DNA from: Agriterribacter humi
Lineage (GTDB): Bacteria > Bacteroidota > Bacteroidia > Chitinophagales > Chitinophagaceae
Direction of reading: 5' to 3'
Assembly (NCBI RefSeq): GCF_009192765.1
Contig: NZ_VOHQ01000006.1
Location: forward strand, 124,001 to 188,000
Length of the DNA stretch: 64,000 nt
Shown: positions 25,744 through 35,002 of the stretch, in pieces
How the letters are laid out: each line of letters starts with the position of its first letter
Position numbering within the stretch: position 1 is the stretch's first letter
Notes under the pieces: model-generated
Database searches by the model: none
What the model saw: only the letters and a program-made list of their open reading frames with translations
Told to the model about the DNA's origin: nothing
Program-made: the position numbers and the translations under genes

Positions 25744-28515
25744 ATGAAAAATTTTCTTATTATAGTTCTGTTATTCGTTTCCACCGGTCTTTTTGCCCAG
25801 CAGGTAAAAATTACAGGCACGGTAACCACTTTCAATTCGGGTGAACCTGTTGAAGGAGCCAGCATCAGTGTTAAAGATAAGATCAGCGGTGCCGTTTCCG
25901 ATTCTAAAGGTGCGTTTACGCTTTCACTTTCCAAAATTAAATTACCTTTTACTATTATCATTTCCGCAGCAGGTTATGCTAATGCAATAGTTGAAATAAC
26001 CGATGGACAGCAAACTGTAAATGTGAAGCTGCAACAAAGGGAAGGCTGGTTGAATGAAGTTGTTTTTGCCGCATCCCGTGTGCATGAAAGCATTCTTCGT
26101 TCGCCCGTGAGCATTGAAAAAATGAATCAGAAGGCGATCAGGGAAAATCCTTCCTTTTCTTTTTACGATGGCATACAAAATCTTAAATCGGTGGAAGCGG
26201 TTACCAGCAGCGTTACCTATAAACAAATCAATACCCGCGGCTTTAATAATACAGGCAACCAGCGCTTCCTGCAATTGATTGATGGCGTAGACAACCAGAC
26301 ACCCGGTTTGAACTTCCCTGTGGGTAACCAGTTTGGCGTTTCTGATCTTGATGTTGAAAGTGTTGAAATTATCCCGGGCGCTGCTTCCGCTTTATATGGG
26401 CCTATCGCCTTTAACGGTGTGCTTATGATGCATACCAAAGATCCTTTTCAATACCAGGGATTGTCGCTGCAGGCCAAAACCGGTATCAATCATATAGGTG
26501 AAGATGATGTTAAACCACATGGCTTGTATGATTTTGCTTTGCGTTATGCAAAAGCGTTTAACAACCGTTTCGCGTTTAAAATAAATGCTGCTTACCTGGG
26601 CGGGCTCGACTGGTATGCGAACAATTATAATGATGTAGATCCGCAAACACCCGAAAATTTACGCGGACCCAATAATCCCGCACGGGATGCCGTGAATATA
26701 TATGGCGATGAAGTTGTGCGTACCATAGAAGGTATTGGGCGCATATCAAGAACGGGTTACGAAGAAAAAGACCTGATGAATTACAACGTGTATAGCCTCA
26801 AATTAAACGGATCGCTGCATTACCGCATCAACAATAATATGGAGCTTTCTTACCAGTATGATTATGGCAAAGGAACCGCCAGCTATACGGGCAGCAGCCG
26901 TTTCGATCTGAATAATTTTGTGCTGCAAAGACACCGTGCCGAATTAAAGGGCAGCAATTATTTTTTACGCAGCTACGCCGTTATTGAAAACTCGCACGAT
27001 TCCTATAATACCCGTTCGCTTGCACAGTTCATTAACCGGACATGGGTAAAAGATATTGCAGGCAATACCGTGGCGCCAAACCTGGCTGATGATACCTGGT
27101 TTGAAAGATACACGGCAGCATACAATGGTGATATTGGAAGTATAACTGCAGCTAATCACGCTGCTGCAAGAGCCTTCGCCGATGATGGAAAACTGGCGCC
27201 CGGTAGTTCTGCATTTGAAGCAGCTAAAGACAATTTGATCCATAACTATGGATTAAGCGGCGCCGGTGTTTTCAGCAACAGCAAGTATTACCATACCGAA
27301 GGGCAATATGATTTCAGCGATAATATCAAAATATTTGAACTGCTGGCCGGTGGTAATTTCCGCAATTATCACATGTTTACCAACGGGTCTTTGTTTGATG
27401 ACAAAGACAATGATATTACCATCAAAGAATATGGCGCGTTTGTGCAGGTAGCAAAAAGATTATTGAATGATAAATTAAAAATAACAGGCTCCGTACGGTA
27501 TGATAAAAATGAAAATTTTGAGGGCAGTTTTACGCCACGTATATCCGGTGTGTATACAGTTGCAAAGAATCATAATTTCCGCGCTTCTTATCAAACCGGC
27601 TTCAGGAATCCCACGCCGGTAGACCTGTACATTCACCTGAATGTTGGGCCCATTACTATTCTTGGCGGAGCGCCCGATAACAGCAAGGGAATGAACGTAT
27701 ATGAAAATTCATTCACTGCTTCTTCAGTGGGAGCTTTTGGCGCTGCTTTCGGACAGGCAATGGGCAGCGGTACACCTTTTCCGCAGGCAATATCAGAAAA
27801 TAAAGGGCTGCTGGAGAAGTCGGATGTATCCTATATCAAACCCGAAAAACAAAAAGCATTTGAAGTAGGATATAAGGGACTTATTAATAATAAGCTGATG
27901 ATAGACCTGAATTATTATTATAGCACCTACACCGATTTTATTATTAATACAGTGGTTATTCGTCCGGAACACACCATATTAGCGGGCGATGGTACAATCA
28001 GCAATGAAGCTGCCATGGATATACCTAACGGAGATATCCAGGTTTTTCAGTTGTATACCAATGCATCAGATAAAGTATCATCGCAGGGCATTTCGGCCGG
28101 ACTTACCTGGATGATGAACAGGGGTTATACAGCAGGCGCCAATATTACCTGGGCCGATTTTAATCTGAAAGATGCCAATCCCAATAATATCCCCGCTTTC
28201 AATACACCCGAATACACTAGCAATGTAACTTTCGGAAACAGCAATGTGTACAAAAACTTTGGCTTTAACCTGGCATGGCACTGGCAGGATGCGTTTGACT
28301 GGTACGGGACCTTTAATGGCAACCGTCCCGGCCGTATCAATGCGTATTCGCAGGTTGATCTGCAGGTCAATAAAAAAATCCCTTCTGTTAATGCTATAGT
28401 AAAACTGGGCGGCAGTAATATTTTAAATCACAGGGTATATCAGGCCTTCGGATCACCCAGCGTTGGGGCGCTGTATTATGTATCGGTTGTATTTGACGGA
28501 CTGTTGAATAAATAA
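25744..28515 (+). CDS. TonB-dependent outer-membrane receptor
   Basis: 923 residues. Signal peptide MKNFLIIVLLFVSTGLFAQ, then a CarboxypepD-regulatory-like beta domain (about 22-100), a plug domain (about 110-230; INTRGFNNTGNQRFLQLIDG, GAASALYGPIAFNGVL) and a 22-strand barrel ending in an aromatic-rich strand. It is not SusC-like: there is no SusD partner and the plug matches siderophore/cofactor-type receptors. It sits between an AhpD-like gene and an MFS transporter, forming an outer- plus inner-membrane uptake route. The ligand is unknown. Confidence 0.92.
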   Translation: MKNFLIIVLLFVSTGLFAQQVKITGTVTTFNSGEPVEGASISVKDKISGAVSDSKGAFTLSLSKIKLPFTIIISAAGYANAIVEITDGQQTVNVKLQQREGWLNEVVFAASRVHESILRSPVSIEKMNQKAIRENPSFSFYDGIQNLKSVEAVTSSVTYKQINTRGFNNTGNQRFLQLIDGVDNQTPGLNFPVGNQFGVSDLDVESVEIIPGAASALYGPIAFNGVLMMHTKDPFQYQGLSLQAKTGINHIGEDDVKPHGLYDFALRYAKAFNNRFAFKINAAYLGGLDWYANNYNDVDPQTPENLRGPNNPARDAVNIYGDEVVRTIEGIGRISRTGYEEKDLMNYNVYSLKLNGSLHYRINNNMELSYQYDYGKGTASYTGSSRFDLNNFVLQRHRAELKGSNYFLRSYAVIENSHDSYNTRSLAQFINRTWVKDIAGNTVAPNLADDTWFERYTAAYNGDIGSITAANHAAARAFADDGKLAPGSSAFEAAKDNLIHNYGLSGAGVFSNSKYYHTEGQYDFSDNIKIFELLAGGNFRNYHMFTNGSLFDDKDNDITIKEYGAFVQVAKRLLNDKLKITGSVRYDKNENFEGSFTPRISGVYTVAKNHNFRASYQTGFRNPTPVDLYIHLNVGPITILGGAPDNSKGMNVYENSFTASSVGAFGAAFGQAMGSGTPFPQAISENKGLLEKSDVSYIKPEKQKAFEVGYKGLINNKLMIDLNYYYSTYTDFIINTVVIRPEHTILAGDGTISNEAAMDIPNGDIQVFQLYTNASDKVSSQGISAGLTWMMNRGYTAGANITWADFNLKDANPNNIPAFNTPEYTSNVTFGNSNVYKNFGFNLAWHWQDAFDWYGTFNGNRPGRINAYSQVDLQVNKKIPSVNAIVKLGGSNILNHRVYQAFGSPSVGALYYVSVVFDGLLNK

Positions 28516-28521
28516 TTAATT

Positions 28522-29766
28522 ATGAATAGCAGCATAACAAATAATGAAGGCCAAAAAATAACGCCATACCTCTGGATGTTTTTTGCCGTATGTTTTATCA
28601 GCAGTGCGTTTGGAGGTATCGTGTCTACGTTAATGTCTGTTTACCTCCCCGTTGTAATTAAGGATGTACAACTGTCATCAGACCCTGGCGAACATGCACG
28701 CATCAGCGCTTACATCAATGCGGTATTCATTTTTGGATGGGCCATTGGTGGCTTTGCATGGGGGGTGATCAGTGACCGGATAGGAAGAAAAAAAGCATTA
28801 TTGCTTGCTATCGGCTCCTATGCGGTGTTTACCATTTTAACCGGCATGCTGCCCAACTGGTGGAGTATCGTATTGTGCAGGGTGTTGAGCGGGTTTGGCG
28901 TAGGAGGCGTGCTGGTGATTGGATTTACTTTTATAAGCGAAGTATGGCCCACAAAAAGCAAAGCCGTTTTCATGGGTATTTTGTCTATTGCTTTTCCCGT
29001 GGGCATTTTTTCTGCCGGTTTGATTAATTATATGGTATCATCGTGGCGGCAGGCTTTTTTATCAGGATTTGTACCATTGATCCTCGCTATTGCAGGAGTA
29101 TGGATCATAAAAGAATCAGCAAGCTGGAAAAAAGGTAAGCAGCATATCCTGCAAAACAATAACCCCGCTGAAAGCTTTTTATCCCCGGAGTTCCGGAAAG
29201 ACCTGCTGATCGGATCCATCACTTTTGGATCCATGTTAATTGGCCTGTGGGCAATCTTTTCGTGGCTGCCTACATGGGTGCAAAGCTTAATTGCAGATTC
29301 CGATGGTCAAAAGGAAAGAGGAATAACCATGATGCTGCTGGGCATGGGTGGATTAACAGGCGGGTTTTTTTCGGGCTGGTTCCTCAATGCGGTGGGCACA
29401 CGAAAAGCGATGCTTATGTGCTTTGCGGTATGTTCGGTGTTGTCTTTCGTACTTTTTAAAACCAATACGGTATTTACGCCCTTAGTGTATATAGAAACGG
29501 GCGTTCTCGCTTTTTTCTTTGGCATAAGCCAGGGTGTGCTGTCTTATTATATACCGCAGCTTTTTCCTACAGGCATCAGGGCAACAGCAACGGGTTTTTG
29601 TTTTAATATAGGCCGGTTATTTACCGGCACCGCTGTATTGTTTGTAGGTATACTGGTAACGGTGCTGGGCGGCTATGGCAATGCTATATACTTGTTTTCA
29701 CTGGTGTTTATAGTAGGATTGCTTGTGGTATTACTGATTAGAAAGATGGAACATAAACTTGTTTAA
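28522..29766 (+). CDS. MFS transporter
   Basis: 414 residues with about 12 membrane segments. The cytoplasmic loop signature GVISDRIGRKKALL (about 75-88) and its repeat in the second half (FSGWFLNAVGTRKAM) mark the major facilitator superfamily, sugar/organic-acid-porter-like. The start is 6 bp after the TonB receptor stop, so they are translationally close and probably act in series on the same compound. Direction (import or export) is not decided by sequence. Confidence 0.9.
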   Translation: MNSSITNNEGQKITPYLWMFFAVCFISSAFGGIVSTLMSVYLPVVIKDVQLSSDPGEHARISAYINAVFIFGWAIGGFAWGVISDRIGRKKALLLAIGSYAVFTILTGMLPNWWSIVLCRVLSGFGVGGVLVIGFTFISEVWPTKSKAVFMGILSIAFPVGIFSAGLINYMVSSWRQAFLSGFVPLILAIAGVWIIKESASWKKGKQHILQNNNPAESFLSPEFRKDLLIGSITFGSMLIGLWAIFSWLPTWVQSLIADSDGQKERGITMMLLGMGGLTGGFFSGWFLNAVGTRKAMLMCFAVCSVLSFVLFKTNTVFTPLVYIETGVLAFFFGISQGVLSYYIPQLFPTGIRATATGFCFNIGRLFTGTAVLFVGILVTVLGGYGNAIYLFSLVFIVGLLVVLLIRKMEHKLV

Positions 29767-29789
29767 ATCAACTTAAAAATTATTGACCA

Positions 29790-30335
29790 ATGGCACATAT
29801 CAACGTTCCGGAAGGCGTACCCGGTATAAGAAGCCTGGTAATGTTCAGACCCGAAACCGGGAAACATTTATACGAACTGGCACAGGTGCTGCTGCGGGAA
29901 GATTCTCCGCTATGCCCCGCCGACAGGGAACTGATAGCGGCTTACGTATCGCACAGGAACCATTGCATGTTTTGCAGGAACAGTCATGCTGCCGCTGCAA
30001 GATGCTTATATCATGAAGCTGCATCCGTAGTTGATGCGGTATTCCTGGATATGCAAGAGGCGCCCATAAGTGAAAAATTAAAGGCTTTACTCAACATAGC
30101 AGGTAAGGTGCAGATCAGCGGAAAAGCGGTTACTGCCGAAGACATTGAAGCGGCAAGGCAATTGGGTGCGGGAGACAGGGAGATACACGACACGGTTTTA
30201 ATAGCGGCCGCTTTCTGCATGTTTAACCGTTACGTAGACGGGCTGGCAAGCTTTACACCAACCAATGCAGACGATTATGCGGAGATGGGCAGGCGTATGG
30301 TGGAGAAAGGATATGTGCTGCCGGGGGAGAGGTGA
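29790..30335 (+). CDS. AhpD-like / carboxymuconolactone decarboxylase-fold protein, copy 2
   Basis: 181 residues, MAHINVPEGVPGIRSLVMFR. The redox motif is Cys59-x-x-Cys62 and His66 (HCMFCRNSHAAAA), and the C-part GDREIHDTVLIAAAFCMFNRYVDGL is nearly identical to copy 3 and close to copy 1. It follows the MFS gene by 23 bp. Retention of the CxxC-His set in all three copies argues for activity rather than decay. The three may form a hetero-oligomer, as AhpD trimers do; this is inference. Confidence 0.85.
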   Translation: MAHINVPEGVPGIRSLVMFRPETGKHLYELAQVLLREDSPLCPADRELIAAYVSHRNHCMFCRNSHAAAARCLYHEAASVVDAVFLDMQEAPISEKLKALLNIAGKVQISGKAVTAEDIEAARQLGAGDREIHDTVLIAAAFCMFNRYVDGLASFTPTNADDYAEMGRRMVEKGYVLPGER

Positions 30336-30368
30336 GTAGTAAGTAGTGAGTGGTGAGTAGTAAGTAGA
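30331..30368. repeat. Tandem GTGAGTAGTAAGTA repeat
   Basis: GTGAGTAGTAAGTAGTGAGT GGTGAGTAGTAAGTAG beginning within the stop region of the second AhpD-like gene. It is related to the reverse complement of the TCACTATTCAC words at other intergenic sites. Confidence 0.55.
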
Positions 30369-30449
30369 TAGCTTATGCGTGCAGGAGTATGAGCATTTAA
30401 GTAATCGGTAAATCAAAAATATCAAATCAAAAATCTCCAATTGCATCTT

Positions 30450-31001
30450 ATGGCACATATTAATTTAAACAACGACTTGCCGGGTATTAGAGGCCCCATG
30501 GCATACCGGCCGGAAACTGCAAAGCCCCTGAATGAACTGGCGGAAATATTACTGCGTGATGACAATAACACGCTGAGCCGCGGCGACAGGGAACTGATTG
30601 GAGCTTATGTATCTTACCTCAATGATTGTTTTTTTTGCCAGAACGTGCATGGCGCCATGGCGCAGCATTATATGCAATGCGATATGCATTTCATTGACGG
30701 TATAAAACAGGATTTCACCGCTGCCGCTATTTCCGATAAAATGAAATCGCTGCTGGCCATTGCGGCAGCCGTGCAAAAAGGTGGCAAACATGTAACTGCT
30801 GCATTGATTGACCAGGCCAAAGAACAGGAAGCCACCGACACGGAGATACATGATACGGTATTGATCGCTGCAGCTTTTTGTATGTTTAACCGGTATGTGG
30901 ATGGATTGGGCACTTTTGCGCCGCAAGACAGGCAGTTGTATGTTAACCGTGCGCCGCAAAGGGCCGAAGAAGGGTATGCAGGACTGGATTTATATAAATA
31001 G
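30450..31001 (+). CDS. AhpD-like / carboxymuconolactone decarboxylase-fold protein, copy 3
   Basis: 183 residues starting at MAHINLNNDLPGIRGPMAYR; an ATG 9 nt upstream is in frame but does not match the paralogues. The redox motif is Cys60-x-x-Cys63 and His67 (DCFFCQNVHGAMA), followed by DTEIHDTVLIAAAFCMFNRYVDGL. It is separated from copy 2 by 114 bp of repeat DNA. Likely a recent duplicate of copy 2. Role as for the other copies: thiol redox or small-molecule chemistry linked to the transported compound. Confidence 0.85.
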   Translation: MAHINLNNDLPGIRGPMAYRPETAKPLNELAEILLRDDNNTLSRGDRELIGAYVSYLNDCFFCQNVHGAMAQHYMQCDMHFIDGIKQDFTAAAISDKMKSLLAIAAAVQKGGKHVTAALIDQAKEQEATDTEIHDTVLIAAAFCMFNRYVDGLGTFAPQDRQLYVNRAPQRAEEGYAGLDLYK

Positions 31002-31021
31002 TATTTGCATAATTTTGCTGC

Positions 31022-31429
31022 ATGACCATTTTTTCAAAAATCATAGCGGGCGATATTCCTTCTTATAAAATTGCGGAGAATGATAAATGTTATGCTTTCT
31101 TGGATATATTTCCATTGGTAAAAGGGCATACATTGGTAATTCCCAAAATTGAAGTGGATAACCTTTTCGATCTTCCTCAGGATTATTTAAGTGAGCTGCT
31201 GGTTTTTGCGCAGCCCATTGCCAAGGCCATTGAGCGCTCTTTTCACTGCAACCGCTGCGGGATCAGCGTTGTAGGACTGGAAGTGCCGCATGCGCATATT
31301 CACCTGGTGCCTATCAATAGTATGGACGATCTCAATTTTACAAGGGGAAAGCTAAAACTATCGCAGGATGAATTAAAGGAAGCGCAGCAGAAGATATTAT
31401 CAAACTTAACAAACTCATCAGATAAGTAA
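31022..31429 (+). CDS. HIT family protein (nucleotide hydrolase/transferase)
   Basis: 135 residues. The histidine triad is His90-Ala-His92-Ile-His94 followed by LVP, and the N-terminal FSKIIAGDIPSYKIAEND is typical of Hint/PKCI-like purine phosphoramidases that cleave AMP-N or AMP-S bonds. A TAATTTTG (31010-31017) matches the -7 consensus just before the start and would give a nearly leaderless mRNA. It is 20 bp after the third AhpD-like gene, so it may also be read from that operon. Confidence 0.92.
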   Translation: MTIFSKIIAGDIPSYKIAENDKCYAFLDIFPLVKGHTLVIPKIEVDNLFDLPQDYLSELLVFAQPIAKAIERSFHCNRCGISVVGLEVPHAHIHLVPINSMDDLNFTRGKLKLSQDELKEAQQKILSNLTNSSDK

Positions 31430-31510
31430 GCATTGTCCGTTTTTACTAGTGCTAAGTCAGGCAAATTACCCTTGTATGTTATCGTGAAAAGTGAATGCCA
31501 TTCGGACGGG

Positions 31511-31582
31511 GATAAAGGTGAAAGGAAGTGAATAGGCAATAGTGAATAGTGAATTCACCATTCCTCCACTCACTTCTCACGT
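31511..31582. repeat. Intergenic repeat (AGTGAATAGTGAATTCACC type)
   Basis: AATAGTGAATAGTGAATTCA followed by CCACTCACTTCTCACG. Same word family as at 22.7 and 46.9 kb, here carrying both orientations and so a short GTGAATTCAC palindrome. Confidence 0.55.
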
Positions 31583-31641
31583 TTGATGCAGCAGTAACAC
31601 TTTAATTAACCTAACTTTAAGGTATCACTAAAACCAGGCAA

Positions 31642-32715
31642 ATGAAATGTCTCTTTGTTTTTGGCACTATATTCCTGGTTTTATATTTTGCCTCCTGTGC
31701 TAACAATGCAAATACCAACATGCAACAGCAGCAACAAATTACAGAAGAGCTTACTCAAATTACAAAGCTACTCCGCGACAGCAGCTTCGCCTTAGACATG
31801 GCAAAAAACCAGGAAGCTGCTTATTACAGGGCAGAGGGCCAACCGGCGCAGGAATTTTTACCTGCCAATGAGGAACCCGGCACCATAGAAAGAAGTGTAA
31901 AGGATGAAAAGATCGCAACCAGCATAGCGGCCTTTTATGCACTGGAATGTGCTATTGGTGAATTAATGGAGCAGGAAGGAGGAACGCCGTTGGAGTGGCT
32001 GAATAAAATAAAAACGAACCAACTGGATTCTTCCGGAGTGTTACTGGTGAACCGTTTTGCCAATGCTACCTGGAAAGCGGGCCAGCCCTTTCGCGGACTG
32101 GAGCGTATTACCCGCGAGGTTTTTATATCACCGGTGTTTTTACCGGAGGCTGAAGTAAAGAAAGATTATGATCAGATATCCGCTGCGGCAGATAAACTGA
32201 TAGAAGCCATGTGGGGTGTGAAGGATGCATCAAAAGAAAACCAGTTGCAAAAGCTGAAGGCGTTGCTGCAGGACAAATCATTTGCACTGGAGATGGCACA
32301 ACATATGGAAGCCGCTTATTATACGGCGCAGCAACAGGACGTGCCTGTTTTTGTAAAACCCGGTGAAGATACTGCCACGGTCAGCAAAAACGCGAAAGAA
32401 GAAAAGATCGCTACCAATATAGCCGGTTTCTATGCGCTGGAATGCGGACTGAGCTACCTGGCAACGGCACAGCAAAAATTGCCTTCGGTAGTGCTGCAGT
32501 CTATAGTAAACGATAGCCTTAATGCAAAATACAAAAAATTGTTTGCACGTTTTGCCAATGCTACCTGGAAAGCGGGCCAGCCCTTCAGGGGGTTAGACAG
32601 GATCACCAGGGAAGTGTTTATTCCTTTTGACCTTCTCTCTAAGGAAGAACAGGAAAAAGACTGGGTGCAGGTAAAAGCGGCTGCGGAAAAATTGCTGCAA
32701 TCGCTTTCTTTGTAA
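31642..32715 (+). CDS. Lipoprotein with a duplicated unknown domain
   Basis: 357 residues with a lipoprotein signal (MKCLFVFGTIFLVLYFASC; the Cys at 19 would be lipidated). Two copies of a roughly 160-residue unit follow, about 40-195 and 205-355. Each has FAL(D/E)MA...EAAYY, then KIAT(S/N)IA(A/G)FYALEC and an almost identical FANATWKAGQPFRGL(E/D)RITREVFI. The conserved Glu, Arg and Trp suggest a real fold, possibly ligand binding. I recognise no family. No partner gene is evident: HIT is upstream and decayed sequence downstream. Confidence 0.75.
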   Translation: MKCLFVFGTIFLVLYFASCANNANTNMQQQQQITEELTQITKLLRDSSFALDMAKNQEAAYYRAEGQPAQEFLPANEEPGTIERSVKDEKIATSIAAFYALECAIGELMEQEGGTPLEWLNKIKTNQLDSSGVLLVNRFANATWKAGQPFRGLERITREVFISPVFLPEAEVKKDYDQISAAADKLIEAMWGVKDASKENQLQKLKALLQDKSFALEMAQHMEAAYYTAQQQDVPVFVKPGEDTATVSKNAKEEKIATNIAGFYALECGLSYLATAQQKLPSVVLQSIVNDSLNAKYKKLFARFANATWKAGQPFRGLDRITREVFIPFDLLSKEEQEKDWVQVKAAAEKLLQSLSL

Positions 32716-33039
32716 CTTTATAACCATAAGCTCCGTTCCCCGGGGTAGTCAAAAATGCTTCGTCTGATTCAACTCCTTTCCATTTTATAGCCCACTCCAC
32801 TGATGTATATTCCGCTCCAATGTAAATGGCTACTTCGCCTTTATGTGGGTGGAACCAATGATAACCGCTTTTTTGCCATCATAAGTTGTGGCTAAAAGCG
32901 GATGCTTTATTTCTTGTTCATCTTTTCTCATTGCTTTTATTTCTTCATAAATTATAATAGTGTAATCAATTGCATTCTTTTCTATCTTTATAGGGCCTAC
33001 AACGGCAAGAAGGTGAGCAACCTTACGAGGAAAGGCATA
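32716..33039 (-). pseudogene. Decayed gene with a frameshift
   Basis: On the minus strand a frame opens at 33039 and reads ...KVAHLLAVVGPIKIEKNAID...EEIKAMRKDEQEIKHPLLAT...GKKAVIIG, ending at TAG 32830-32832. Shifting one frame near 32850 continues it as FHPHKGEVAIYIGAEYTSVEW...SDEAFLTTPGNGAYGYK up to the 3' end of the lipoprotein gene. Both parts have protein-like composition, and neither frame alone has a good start. The family is not recognised. It marks this interval as rearranged. Confidence 0.4.
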
Positions 33040-33096
33040 TCAGTCTATCCAAGGTGAAAGCCTGGTTAAGAAGGCGACTTTAATAAGCCTGATTTT

Positions 33097-34839
33097 ATGT
33101 TTATTACATTACAATTTCCGTTGTTTGATTACCGCTTTTTTAAAGCGGATCCCAACAAAACGGAAAGACCCAAATGGCCCGAACCCGGCAGCAATGACCG
33201 GGTGCGCTATTTTGGAGAAATTTTAGGCCGAAATAAAAAATACCTCGGCCCGTGGGATGATGAAAAAAAATATTGCAATGCAGGCAGTGTATTGAATTTT
33301 TGCGGATTAAAGGACGAGCACTTTTTTAAATCTCTATACAGCGATCCATACCGCGCCAGGATTCTTTTTCGCAGGTTTCAGTCGGACGGCAGATGCATGG
33401 CCAAATTTGAAGTGGGTTTCAATGATCAACTGTGCAATAGGGTAGCTGCACAGGCGGCCGGCCAGGAAGTTTCTCCCTTTAATCTTTTTAAACATATCGA
33501 ACGATATCTGCTCTGTCCTGTAAAAATAAAAATTGGCAGCCGGTTATCAGCATATCTTCCTTTAATTGAAGCGGGAGAAAAATTACGGGATGCCTATTAC
33601 TGGACTACAACCAAAGGAAAAAAATCTTTCGATGCCAGAGATATACGGCACCAGGCAGAACCCTGTGAACCCGTGCTTTTAATACAGCTTCATGCCGGTG
33701 AAATAAATCCGGATCAACTGTTTGCGCAAAAGGTAGATATGCCCTTTCTCAGCAAAGAAGGCATTGAGCTGTACTGCACGCATATTCCTTATACTATCGG
33801 GCGAAGAAAGTATCAGCTAAAAACATGGATGATCATTACGGCAGGCGATGAGGCCAACCCTTTATATTCCGGACAATTTCGTGCATACAATCAAACGGTT
33901 CGTTACCTGCGGATCAACCTGCTGCGCATACATGTGGAAACATGCATGCAGAAGAAACTCATAGAAACTTTTGGCACTACGGATGAAGCCTATCAAATAA
34001 AGGATCCCGCGGTAAGAGACAGACTTTATTTTTACCTGCACAAGATTTTACTCAATTTAACCAATATTCAACGCAATGACCAGCCTCAGACTGCGCTGGT
34101 GGAAGCCGCATTCCGGCTGGATGAGTATTATTATGGCTCTATGCGCATCGAAGACCAGGTGAAAGTACTGGATGAATATAAAACCTGGCTGAAAGCATTG
34201 GAGCTTAATCCCAAAAATCAACAGGTGCTTGGATATATACAGAAGAATACCGAAGACCTCCGGGATCAGCAAAAGCAGAAACCCGAAAATTGTGTTGTTT
34301 TTATTTCCTATAACCATGCAGATGAAGCAACCGCCGCCTTGCTGAAAGATAAGCTGGAACAGGAGCGCATAACGGTTATCCTTGATTCGGCTTCCATGCA
34401 GGCTGGTACGGCTATAAAGGATTTTATCAGTAAAAGTATACTCATGTCACATGCTATACTTTCAGTGGTTTCCGTAAACAGCCTTACATCGGGTTGGGTA
34501 GGAGTAGAAACGATAAACGCTATGTTTATAAAAGACTTTTTTCCTGACAAGAAATTTATTGCCTGTTGCCTTGATGTCAATTTTATGGAGGACGATTTTA
34601 CGGAAAAAGCCAATAAGAAAATTGATCAGCGGATTACAGCAATAAAGGAACTCGCCAGGTCACGGTCAGATAACGCATTGCGTTCAACCGATATAGATGA
34701 CGAATGGAGGCGCCTGGAAAGCCTTCGTTTGAAATTGCCGGATATAATAACACATCTGAAGAATGATCTGGGTATTGACATAATGGCAAAAAACATCAAT
34801 GCTAATTTTCCTAAAATCCTGGAAGCGATAAGAAATTAG
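33097..34839 (+). CDS. TIR-domain protein with a large unknown N-terminal region
   Basis: 580 residues. About 1-395 is an aromatic- and charge-rich region I do not recognise, containing RVRYFGEILGRNKKYLGPWD and PVLLIQLHAGEINPDQLF. A TIR domain follows: NCVVFISYNHADEA near 399, TVILDSASMQAGTAIKDFI and VSVNSLTSGWVGVETI with Glu471 at the position of the NADase catalytic glutamate. No signal peptide or membrane segment. TIR domains of this kind hydrolyse NAD+ or make signalling nucleotides in bacterial immunity. It is followed by an amidase-like and a trypsin-like gene in the same direction, which suggests a shared system. Activity is inferred. Confidence 0.8.
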   Translation: MFITLQFPLFDYRFFKADPNKTERPKWPEPGSNDRVRYFGEILGRNKKYLGPWDDEKKYCNAGSVLNFCGLKDEHFFKSLYSDPYRARILFRRFQSDGRCMAKFEVGFNDQLCNRVAAQAAGQEVSPFNLFKHIERYLLCPVKIKIGSRLSAYLPLIEAGEKLRDAYYWTTTKGKKSFDARDIRHQAEPCEPVLLIQLHAGEINPDQLFAQKVDMPFLSKEGIELYCTHIPYTIGRRKYQLKTWMIITAGDEANPLYSGQFRAYNQTVRYLRINLLRIHVETCMQKKLIETFGTTDEAYQIKDPAVRDRLYFYLHKILLNLTNIQRNDQPQTALVEAAFRLDEYYYGSMRIEDQVKVLDEYKTWLKALELNPKNQQVLGYIQKNTEDLRDQQKQKPENCVVFISYNHADEATAALLKDKLEQERITVILDSASMQAGTAIKDFISKSILMSHAILSVVSVNSLTSGWVGVETINAMFIKDFFPDKKFIACCLDVNFMEDDFTEKANKKIDQRITAIKELARSRSDNALRSTDIDDEWRRLESLRLKLPDIITHLKNDLGIDIMAKNINANFPKILEAIRN

Positions 34840-35002
34840 AACAGTTATAAGGCAGTAGAACCAGTTGCAGCATTTTAAGACAGCTATTGCATTTCCTTTA
34901 TATTTTGCTTACTTTTCTATTGGCCATACCGGTAACATTATTCCGTACCCCTGATTTAATGTTCGATGAATGTACCGATGTATGTATTACAGTTTACACA
35001 GG

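Noticed and set aside
30331-30368. CRISPR-like short tandem repeat
   Set aside because: Unit is 7-14 bp with no unique spacers of constant length; it is a simple intergenic repeat.
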